Below are positions 1 through 3,806 of a stretch of 5,869 bases of DNA, one piece after another. The notes beneath the pieces are model-generated. The model searched no databases, was not told the origin of the DNA, and was given only the letters and a program-made list of their open reading frames with translations. The DNA lies in contig VMES01000021.1 in assembly GCA_007375655.1 (NCBI GenBank), positions 1 to 5,869 on the forward strand. The letters run 5' to 3'. This DNA is from Parcubacteria group bacterium Greene0416_79 (GTDB lineage: Bacteria; Patescibacteriota; Minisyncoccia; Phycocordibacterales; UBA10002). The position numbers and the translations under genes were made by a program. How positions within the stretch are numbered: the first letter of the stretch is position 1; each line of letters opens with the position of its first letter.

Positions 1-349
1 GGTCGTACCGAAACGTACTGACGCGCCGGTTAAACATCCCCCGCTGTTCAATGTCTATCACTCGATGGATGGTGACGAGCAAAACATCCAGGTAATAATC
101 AGTCCAGAAGAGCGCCGTAATGGTCCACAGAAGGAGAAGCCACAAACTCCAGAGGAAAAGAAAAAGGTCAGTAAGGTCTCCCTCAAAACGAAGCGCCTGC
201 GAAATCTCCTGCCGGAAACCCTCCGGCATGAGGAAAAAGAGAAGCGGCGCAACCGCACAGACCACCGCGAAAAGAATCTCGACGGCAAAGATAAGCCAGT
301 GCTTCCGCGCGGTATGAAGAAGCGTTTCATTCTCTTCCAACATCATCAT
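1..349 (-). CDS. Membrane-anchored bacterial PH-like domain protein, C-terminus cut by window edge
   Basis: Reading the minus strand from the ATG at 349 gives 116 codons with no stop before the window edge, so the gene is partial at its 3' end. Two hydrophobic segments are visible, about residues 18-41 and 62-82. They are followed by WTDYYLDVLLVTIHRVIDIE and then QRGMFNRRVSTFRYD. That stretch strongly resembles the start of bacterial PH-like (bPH2, YdbS-type) domains, where a Y-x-D-V-x-x-V-T-x-x-R-I-I-D strand precedes a GLFNR segment. The family's function is poorly known; members are membrane proteins with a cytoplasmic PH-like fold. The start has three consecutive ATG codons, the first overlapping the upstream TGA stop as ATGA, so translation is probably coupled to the 71-aa gene. 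Candidate ORFs on the opposite strand here are shadows. Confidence in the gene is high and in the domain moderate to high. Confidence 0.82.
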   Translation of the reverse strand, partial: MMMLEENETLLHTARKHWLIFAVEILFAVVCAVAPLLFFLMPEGFRQEISQALRFEGDLTDLFLFLWSLWLLLLWTITALFWTDYYLDVLLVTIHRVIDIEQRGMFNRRVSTFRYD

Positions 350-561
350 ATGAGAAGAAGGTAAAGGGAAACGGCGAGAACGACAAGAAAGGCGGAGACC
401 AGAAAATAGACGCCCTTTGCCAGATGAATAGCGCCGCTCTTCATGCCGTACCTCCTCCAATGATAGAGAAGCACCGCGCTCATGACGAGAAATGCCAGAA
501 GCGTTCCCGCGAGAAGCAGAGTCGGGATAAGGGCGGCAAGAGAAAGTGATTCCGAACTCAT
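346..561 (-). CDS. Small two-span membrane protein, function unknown
   Basis: This 71-aa protein begins MSSESLSLAALIPTLLLAG and has two strongly hydrophobic segments, about residues 9-33 and 50-71. A short basic loop (YHWRRYGMKSG) lies between them. The second segment runs to the last residue, so the C-terminus ends inside or at the membrane face. It is the first gene of a two-gene unit: its TGA overlaps the first ATG of the PH-like membrane protein, which suggests the two act together. The start is supported by a GGGAGG Shine-Dalgarno sequence in a hairpin loop just upstream and by an extended -10 promoter at 654-662. I do not recognise a family and assign no function. The clean hydrophobic pattern, the leader and the overlap argue that it is real despite its size. 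Confidence 0.72.
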   Translation of the reverse strand: MSSESLSLAALIPTLLLAGTLLAFLVMSAVLLYHWRRYGMKSGAIHLAKGVYFLVSAFLVVLAVSLYLLLI

Positions 562-562
562 C

Positions 563-587
563 CCTCAAGTGTACTCCTCCCTTGAGG
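563..587 (-). promoter_or_regulatory. Leader hairpin presenting the Shine-Dalgarno sequence
   Basis: On the minus strand CCTCAAG (587-581) and CTTGAGG (569-563) form a perfect 7-bp stem around an 11-nt loop, GGAGGAGTACA. One base separates the stem from the ATG at 561. In linear form the GGAGG is about 14 nt from the start, which is long. The folded stem would bring it close while leaving it single-stranded. It may assist translation or act as a switch. The pairing is seen directly; the role is inferred. Confidence 0.55.
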
Positions 588-600
588 CGCCGGCAATCTC

Positions 601-619
601 AACCGGTGTAGAACCGGTT
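601..619 (-). promoter_or_regulatory. Upstream leader hairpin
   Basis: AACCGGT (619-613) and ACCGGTT (607-601) on the minus strand form a 7-bp stem with a 5-nt loop TCTAC. It lies between the predicted transcription start (about 647) and the Shine-Dalgarno hairpin, so the leader carries two hairpins in series. No U-run follows, so it is not an intrinsic terminator. It could be an RNA element or a protein-binding site. Confidence 0.4.
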
Positions 620-653
620 CAGGAACTTCTTCGGGAAATCAAATTTGGTGGTT

Positions 654-662
654 ATTATACCA
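654..662 (-). promoter_or_regulatory. Extended -10 promoter of the small membrane protein/PH-like unit
   Basis: The minus strand reads TGG followed by a perfect TATAAT (659-654), matching the TGn-TATAAT extended -10 pattern. No good -35 hexamer lies 16-18 bp upstream, as is common for extended -10 promoters. Transcription would start near 647 and give a leader of about 85 nt. Confidence 0.6.
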
Positions 663-754
663 AAAAGTTCGGACTTACTTCCAGCAGAACCCAGACTGAT
701 GTGCCGCGCGCGGAGCCGCGTGGCGAGGTCAATCTTTCTTCAAATTCAGAATTG

Positions 755-941
755 TGGACCCTACCGGACTCGAACCGGTGACCTCCACATTGTCCCGAAG
801 ACAAAGGTGGACCGTGCGAGATTCGAACTCGCTACCCCCACATTGCAAATGTGGTGCTCTACCAATTGAGCTAACGGCCCACGGTATCAAAATCTTCTCG
901 GGTAAAAAAATGTGGCGCTCTACCAGCTAAGCTAAGGGCCC
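755..941 (-). tRNA. Interrupted tRNA-Val (GAC or TAC), anticodon loop split by an insert carrying tRNA-Ala
   Basis: The 5' half (941-909) and 3' half (794-755) together rebuild a canonical 73-nt tRNA. The acceptor is GGGCCCT/AGGGTCC with A73, and the D stem is GCTT/GAGC. The anticodon stem is CCACA (915-911)/TGTGG (789-785). The variable loop is AGGTC, the T stem ACCGG/CCGGT and the T loop TTCGAGT. Between T33 (909) and G34 (794) lie 114 extra bases holding a whole tRNA-Ala gene. Joining 909 to 794 gives the loop TT-GAC-AA (Val). A junction one base later gives TAC, also Val. The insert flanks can pair, CCCGA plus AGA (902-893) with TCTTCGGG (801-794), extending the anticodon stem. CCA is not encoded. 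The acceptor contains G3-U70, an alanine identity element and odd for Val. Whether the gene yields a working tRNA or is a disrupted pseudogene is unknown. Confidence 0.62.
808..880 (-). tRNA. tRNA-Ala (TGC), nested inside the interrupted tRNA-Val
   Basis: A complete 73-nt cloverleaf is present on the minus strand. The acceptor is GGGCCGT/ACGGTCC with the alanine hallmark G3-U70 and A73. The D arm is GCTC/GAGC with AATTGGTA. The anticodon stem CCACA/TGTGG encloses TTTGCAA, giving anticodon TGC. The T loop is TTCGAAT. CCA is not encoded (the DNA reads CCT after A73). This is a standard tRNA-Ala and very likely functional. It is odd only in its position, with 28 nt before it and 13 nt after it inside the anticodon-loop insert of the outer tRNA. 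Confidence 0.93.
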
Positions 942-946
942 GCCGT

Positions 947-969
947 TTGTAGGAGTTAAACTCCTACAA
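947..969. repeat. Short perfect palindrome upstream of the minus-strand tRNA pair
   Basis: TTGTAGGAGTT (947-957) and AACTCCTACAA (959-969) are exact inverted repeats around one base. The palindrome starts 5 bp upstream of the first base of the interrupted tRNA-Val (941), so it lies in its promoter or leader region. It may be an operator or a transcribed hairpin. No flanking T-run makes it a terminator. I saw no convincing promoter for the minus-strand tRNA transcript between 970 and 1020. Confidence 0.5.
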
Positions 970-1047
970 TAGTAAAGAAATGTAGCATAAAGAGAAAGGG
1001 TTCGCCACGGTAGGTTGATTTTCTAGTGGAGAGTTACGTTCCAAACT

Positions 1048-1076
1048 TTGCGCTCGGAACATTTTCGTTTTATCAT
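1048..1076 (+). promoter_or_regulatory. Possible promoter of the plus-strand nested tRNA pair
   Basis: TTGCGC (1048-1053) and TATCAT (1071-1076) are separated by 17 bp and resemble -35 and -10 hexamers. A start near 1083 would give a leader of about 21 nt before the outer tRNA at 1104. The match is moderate. Confidence 0.4.
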
Positions 1077-1139
1077 ACAGCGACGCCTGGAAGAAAACGC
1101 GGCGGGCTCATAGTAAAACGGTATTACGCGGCATTTTCA

Positions 1140-1248
1140 CCCCGTTAGACGCAAGGGGGCCTATGGTCTAGTGGCACGACGCCACATTCGCATTGTGGAG
1201 ACGGGAGTTCGATTCTCCCTAGGTCCACCAAAAAAGCGTCTAACGGGG
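1140..1248. repeat. 13-bp inverted repeat enclosing tRNA-Ala(CGC)
   Basis: CCCCGTTAGACGC (1140-1152) and GCGTCTAACGGGG (1236-1248) are exact reverse complements, 83 bp apart, with the whole tRNA-Ala(CGC) between them. In RNA they would form a 13-bp helix directly extending the outer tRNA's anticodon stem. If the inner tRNA were cut out, this helix could hold the two outer halves together. Confidence 0.85.
1157..1230 (+). tRNA. tRNA-Ala (CGC), nested inside the interrupted plus-strand tRNA
   Basis: A complete tRNA with encoded CCA (1228-1230). The acceptor is GGGCCTA/TAGGTCC with G3-U70 and A73, and the D arm is GTC/GAC with TAGTGGCAC. The anticodon stem CCACA/TGTGG encloses TTCGCAT, giving anticodon CGC. 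The variable loop has four bases, the T stem is GGGAG/CTCCC and the T loop TTCGATT. The body is 71 nt. The anticodon stem is identical to that of tRNA-Ala(TGC) at 808-880, while the D arm and variable loop differ. It is probably functional and lies between the arms of a 13-bp inverted repeat. Confidence 0.9.
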
Positions 1249-1299
1249 CGGGTTGCCGAGGTCCGGGTTCAATTCCCGGTGAGTCCAAAAAGAGGGTGG

Positions 1300-2271
1300 T
1301 CACCTGCGCACAAGCGCGAGTGTAAGGACATGGTCAAGAAACTGCGGAAACTCGCAGCCGACCGCGCGCAGGGCTTTCGGAAGAAGCGACTCGGCGGTTA
1401 AGCCCGGAAGCGTGTTCACCTCAAGGAAATAGATGCCGCGGCGCGGATGCACGATGAAGTCAGAGCGGGAGTAATGGCGCAGTTCGAGCGCCGCGTGCAC
1501 CGTCCGCGCCAATTCCTGAAGTTCCTCCATCTCCCTCCGGCTGAAATTGCCCGGGCAGACCTCGCGGCTCTGCCCACTGTACTTTGCGTAGTAATCAAAG
1601 AAAGGCGACTCCGGCGGCGGGCAGATCTCTATCGGAAGAAGCGTATAGTGACGCTCTCCACGAAAGCCGTCAACCACGCCGCAGGTGGCTTCCCTTCCCT
1701 GTATGAACTCCTCAAGCAAGACGGCATCGGAAACGGCAAATGCTCCGTCAAGCGCGTGCGCAAGTTCCTCCGCGCTCCGCGCAACCGCCATGCCGACCGA
1801 GGAACCCTTGCCAAGCGGCTTGACAATGGAGGGTTGAGGAAAAGTTCGGTAGAGCTTCAAGACAGCCGCCGAGACAGACGGGATGTGTTCTCTACGCAGT
1901 ATCCGGTAATACGGGGTCTTGACGCCTGCGGAGAGAAGCATGCCCTTTGCCGCCGCCTTGTTCATCGCCATGGCGGACGCGAATCTGCCGGAGCCGGTGT
2001 AGAAAACCGCGTGCGCGTCAAGCAATTCCTGCACCCCGCCGTCTTCGCCATACTCGCCGTGAAGCGCGTTCCAGACAACATCAACTTTTGCGAGCGCGCG
2101 ATGCGGCTCGTGGGGGACGCCGTACAGGTGCCAGACACCGCCCCTATCAATAAAGATATCCACGGGGTGGTACTGCGGCGGCAGATTTTTTAAGATCGCG
2201 TCGCCGGTCCTAAGGGAAACCTCATACTCGCTTGAGGGCCCTCCGCGAAGCACTCCGACTCGGGTTTTCAT
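1300..2271 (-). CDS. ddl: D-alanine--D-alanine ligase
   Basis: The 323-aa product joins two D-alanines using ATP, supplying the dipeptide end of peptidoglycan precursors in the cytoplasm. Length is normal for the family. The N-terminal GGPSSEYEVSL carries E15, equivalent to E15 of E. coli DdlB. NALHGEYGEDGGVQ (68-81) is the conserved N-domain motif. IVKPLGKGSSVG (149-160) holds the ATP-binding lysine and serine loop. EEFIQGREAT (187-196) and FFDYYAKYSGQ (224-234) follow. Y231 corresponds to the tyrosine typical of D-Ala-D-Ala rather than D-Ala-D-lactate ligases. SRSDF (268-272) and LEVNTLPG (283-290) contain the Arg, Asp, Glu and Asn metal and phosphate ligands. All catalytic residues I can check are present. 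The ATG has no Shine-Dalgarno sequence, and a promoter -10 box ends 11 nt upstream. The TGA lies 12 bp from the end of the convergent interrupted tRNA. Confidence 0.96.
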   Translation of the reverse strand: MKTRVGVLRGGPSSEYEVSLRTGDAILKNLPPQYHPVDIFIDRGGVWHLYGVPHEPHRALAKVDVVWNALHGEYGEDGGVQELLDAHAVFYTGSGRFASAMAMNKAAAKGMLLSAGVKTPYYRILRREHIPSVSAAVLKLYRTFPQPSIVKPLGKGSSVGMAVARSAEELAHALDGAFAVSDAVLLEEFIQGREATCGVVDGFRGERHYTLLPIEICPPPESPFFDYYAKYSGQSREVCPGNFSRREMEELQELARTVHAALELRHYSRSDFIVHPRRGIYFLEVNTLPGLTAESLLPKALRAVGCEFPQFLDHVLTLALVRR

Positions 2272-2282
2272 AGATACAGGAA

Positions 2283-2291
2283 ATTATAGCA
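2283..2291 (-). promoter_or_regulatory. Extended -10 promoter of ddl, implying a nearly leaderless mRNA
   Basis: The minus strand reads TGC followed by a perfect TATAAT (2288-2283), with 11 nt (TTCCTGTATCT) before the ATG at 2271. Starting 6-8 nt after the -10 box leaves only about 3-5 nt of leader. No purine-rich ribosome binding site is present, which agrees with leaderless translation. No clear -35 box was found. Confidence 0.6.
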
Positions 2292-2329
2292 CACTGCGCA
2301 TTGAGGATAGGCCGAATCTTCTCTCTGAC

Positions 2330-2404
2330 TGGCTCCGGTGGTAGGATTCGAACCTACAACCAGCCGATTAACAGTCGGCTGCTCTACCATTGAGCTACAC
2401 CGGA
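2330..2404 (-). tRNA. tRNA-Asn (GTT)
   Basis: A complete cloverleaf on the minus strand with encoded CCA (2332-2330). The acceptor is TCCGGTG/CACCGGA with discriminator G73, usual for Asn. The D arm is GCTC/GAGC with AATGGTA. The anticodon stem GCCGA/TCGGC encloses CTGTTAA, giving GTT. The T loop is TTCGAAT. The body is 72 nt. It lies between the acyltransferase gene and ddl on the same strand. Unlike the other tRNAs in the window it is not interrupted. Confidence 0.95.
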
Positions 2405-2416
2405 ATCAAGATTCCG
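2401..2416. repeat. Inverted repeat overlapping the tRNA-Asn 5' end
   Basis: CGGAATC and GATTCCG are exact inverted repeats around two bases. The transcript could pair the tRNA-Asn leader with the first bases of the acceptor strand, competing with the mature fold. Apart from this, I see no gene or strong signal in 2405-2549; a minor stem TGCTA/TAGCA lies at about 2471-2483. Confidence 0.35.
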
Positions 2417-2549
2417 TTATTCATGCCGTCTCCCTGCCCGTCGCTACTCTCCGTTACCGGAAAAGAACAGTGCTATCGTAGCAAAAAGCAAAGTGGGGCG
2501 CAAAGACGGAGACCACAGGCGCCAGGTTACGAAAAGTGATGGGACGCCG

Positions 2550-2685
2550 ATTTACCCACACACCTTGTGTGAAATGCCCTGTGCTCTGCCTGCCTGCCGC
2601 AGGCAGGCGCAGGGTTCCCTTTTTCCTTGTCCTCACACCAATCCGCCGCGGCGGATTGGTGTGAGGACAAGGTGTGGAGGTTTAC
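2550..2685 (+). repeat. Palindromic MITE-like repeat, copy A
   Basis: The element is bounded by ATTTACCCACACACCTTG (2550-2567) and the imperfect inverse CAAGGTGTGGAGGTTTAC (2668-2685). Its left arm continues TGTGAAATGCCCTGTGCTCTG, which recurs with a single change in the inverted copy at 4570-4744. Inside are a 48-bp perfect palindrome (2625-2672) and a smaller one, GCCTGCCTGC/GCAGGCAGGC around one base (2588-2608), which copy B lacks. The right end overlaps the acyltransferase stop codon. There is no transposase, so this is a non-autonomous repeat. Mobility is inferred from having two copies with inverted ends. Confidence 0.75.
2625..2672. repeat. 48-bp perfect palindrome inside repeat copy A
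   Basis: The arms 2625-2648 and 2649-2672 are exact 24-nt reverse complements with no spacer. The left arm begins CCTTGTCCTCACACCAATCC and the centre is CCGCGG. A cruciform or very stable hairpin would form. On the minus strand it follows the acyltransferase stop but is followed by an A-run, not a T-run, so it is not a classical terminator for that gene. It could still block transcription or protect a 3' end. Confidence 0.9.
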
Positions 2686-3425
2686 AGGCGCGCGATTGCC
2701 TGAAGGATGCGAGCGGCGGCGGACTTCACCTCATCATGAGACGGCACTGCTCCTTTCAAAAAAAGTTCGGCGGAAGAGAGCGGCTCCCCGAAGATAACCT
2801 CAACCGTCCGCCTGCGCAGGAAAAATTCAGCGAGCGTCAACCTGAAGACCCCCTTGATGCGCACTGGAACGACCGGCGCGCCCGTGCGGTAAGAAAGATG
2901 CGCGACACCGCCGTGCGCCTCTCCTCCCACCGTACCGTCACGGGTCTTTCTTCCTTCAGGAAAGATGCAGACGCTCTTTCCTCCTCTCAAAAGCTCAAGG
3001 TGCGTGTTCAAGGATCTCTCATAGTCGCGCGTGCCGCTTTGAACCAGATGCGAACCCCAGAGTTTGAAGATAAACCCTCCGTAAAGGCGCTGCCGCCACC
3101 CGCTTGTTTTGTAAAACCCCCGCCCGCGCGAGGTATAGAACATGGGCATGAGTGGCGAGAGAAACGGCAGCGAGGCGGGCAGAAGAATCGCGTCCAGTTC
3201 GCTTGAATGATTCACCGCAAAGATAACCCCGCTCGTCGGCACATACCGACGATCGTATGTATACGCCCGGTTAGCAATAGTGGACACGTGTATAGTTTTG
3301 CTAAACAGAGTGAGGTGCGTAAGGCCACGGATTTCAAGGCGCAGGAAAAACCGAAAGAGCGGCCGGACCATCGGCCAGATAGCGGTCTGTAAAATAAGCG
3401 GGCTGATTAAAAAAAAGCGGTGCAT
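2682..3425 (-). CDS. PlsC-like lysophospholipid/1-acylglycerol-3-phosphate acyltransferase
   Basis: The 247-aa product belongs to the PlsC acyltransferase fold, which transfers a fatty acyl group to a lysophospholipid, usually 1-acylglycerol-3-phosphate, at the membrane. Motif I, NHSSELD (72-78), carries the catalytic His-x4-Asp pair H73 and D78. Motif III is FPEGRKTRDG (155-164) and motif IV VVPVRIKG (185-192). Residues 5-30 are hydrophobic with arginines and may anchor the protein. Residues 38-61, rich in Thr, Ser and Tyr, form a longer stretch than I expect between RGLTHL and motif I. The substrate cannot be fixed from sequence. The ATG at 3425 lacks a Shine-Dalgarno sequence; M19 is an alternative start that would remove the hydrophobic segment. 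The TAA stop lies in the end of repeat copy A, so the insertion may have set the present C-terminus. Confidence 0.88.
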   Translation of the reverse strand: MHRFFLISPLILQTAIWPMVRPLFRFFLRLEIRGLTHLTLFSKTIHVSTIANRAYTYDRRYVPTSGVIFAVNHSSELDAILLPASLPFLSPLMPMFYTSRGRGFYKTSGWRQRLYGGFIFKLWGSHLVQSGTRDYERSLNTHLELLRGGKSVCIFPEGRKTRDGTVGGEAHGGVAHLSYRTGAPVVPVRIKGVFRLTLAEFFLRRRTVEVIFGEPLSSAELFLKGAVPSHDEVKSAAARILQAIARL

Positions 3426-3449
3426 GTTTGCCGGACTTGCGCAGGCGGC

Positions 3450-3542
3450 GTCATTCCTACAAAGGATTGCTCTGCCGGAAGTCGGAAATAGAGATCCAGT
3501 GTATGAAGTACGGACTTGAATTCTCGCGCGTGCGAGAATGAC
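3450..3542. repeat. Decayed GTCATTC-ended intergenic palindromic repeat
   Basis: GTCATTC (3450-3456) and GAATGAC (3536-3542) are inverted ends of a 93-bp element. It contains a GATCCAGT block and a terminal hairpin, ATTCTCGC/GCGAGAAT with a 4-nt loop (3520-3539). The layout resembles the widespread GTCATTCC...GGAATGAC intergenic repeats of bacteria. It lies in the leader or promoter region of the acyltransferase gene. Confidence 0.55.
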
Positions 3543-3560
3543 ACCAGACGCGTAAGTCCA

Positions 3561-3569
3561 ATTTTATCA
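3561..3569 (-). promoter_or_regulatory. Possible extended -10 promoter of the acyltransferase gene
   Basis: The minus strand reads TGA followed by TAAAAT (3566-3561), a five-of-six match in extended -10 form. Transcription from about 3554 would give a leader of about 130 nt crossing the GTCATTC repeat. No clear -35 box was seen. This is a weak call. Confidence 0.3.
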
Positions 3570-3669
3570 GAAATTTTTGCCTGATACAGCAGCATGCACA
3601 ATGCGTTATTCACACCCTTCACAGTGATGTATGCACGCGTACCCGTGCAGCGTTCAAATAGTGTACGGA

Positions 3670-3713
3670 GGTATGTAAAAATAGTTTACGGTCGTAAACT
3701 ATTTTTACATACC
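3670..3713. repeat. 44-bp palindrome downstream of the Cas2/PaaX-like gene
   Basis: Arms 3670-3690 and 3693-3713 are exact 21-nt inverted repeats around GT. The core, TAGTTTACG-GT-CGTAAACTA with flanking A and T runs, matches the palindrome at 4420-4457. It could be a bidirectional terminator, an operator or an element end. The rest of 3426-3806 holds the GTCATTC repeat and a CCGAG tandem repeat, and no gene I believe. Confidence 0.9.
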
Positions 3714-3757
3714 GTATCAACTGAAACAACCCATACCAACTCATACCGAACCGAAAC

Positions 3758-3783
3758 GAGCCGAGCCGAGCCGAGCCGAGCCG
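3758..3783. repeat. CCGAG pentanucleotide tandem repeat
   Basis: Four exact CCGAG units (3761-3780) are preceded by the degenerate unit ACGAG and followed by CCGG. The stretch before it (3730-3757) has loosely repeated CATACC and CCGAA words. It lies between the palindrome and the 3' end of the Cas2/PaaX-like gene and could vary in length by replication slippage. Confidence 0.7.
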
Positions 3784-3806
3784 GAAAACACCAGCGAGGC
3801 ATCGCG

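Larger units (their letters stand above)
1104..1287 (+). tRNA. Interrupted tRNA (Pro CGG/TGG or Glu TTC), anticodon loop split by an insert carrying tRNA-Ala
   Basis: Two halves rebuild a 71-nt tRNA. The acceptor is GGGCTCA (1104-1110)/TGAGTCC (1280-1286) with A73 at 1287. The D stem is GTAA/TTAC. The anticodon stem is CGGCA (1129-1133)/TGCCG (1254-1258). The variable loop is AGGT, the T stem CCGGG/CCCGG and the T loop TTCAATT. A15 and T48 could form a Levitt pair, which supports a formerly genuine tRNA. About 113 bases holding a complete tRNA-Ala interrupt the anticodon loop. Identity depends on the junction. Joining T1135 to C1249 gives TT-CGG-GT, Pro with G37; one base later gives TGG, Pro. 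Joining A1139 to T1253 gives TT-TTC-AT, Glu. G1-C72 is unusual for a bacterial tRNA-Pro. G3-U70 is present here too. CCA is not encoded. The gene may be functional or a pseudogene. Confidence 0.62.

Noticed and set aside
65..364. Plus-strand frame of 99 codons rich in Lys, Arg and Glu
   Set aside because: It is antisense to the PH-like membrane protein, whose hydrophobic segments and domain motif are convincing; the charged composition is the expected mirror of that gene.
703..724. GC-rich stem GCCGCGCG/CGCGTGGC as terminator of the minus-strand tRNA transcript
   Set aside because: The stem forms with one G-T pair but no T-run follows on either strand close enough.
795..908. Group I or group II self-splicing intron in the tRNA anticodon loop
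   Set aside because: After removing the inner tRNA only 41 nt remain, far too little for a catalytic intron core.
1447..2193. Long plus-strand frame of 248 codons
   Set aside because: It lies entirely within ddl on the other strand, where all catalytic motifs are intact; its translation is arginine-rich and low in motif content.
2625..2672. Rho-independent terminator of the acyltransferase gene
   Set aside because: On the minus strand the hairpin is followed by AAAAA rather than a T-run; it may still impede polymerase but lacks the classical signal.
2493..3206. Plus-strand frame of 237 codons
   Set aside because: It crosses the palindromic repeat and is antisense to the well-supported acyltransferase gene.
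3407..3622. Minus-strand frame of 71 codons
   Set aside because: It reads through the GTCATTC repeat (giving FVGMTPP-like words typical of such repeats) and overlaps the start of the acyltransferase gene in another frame.
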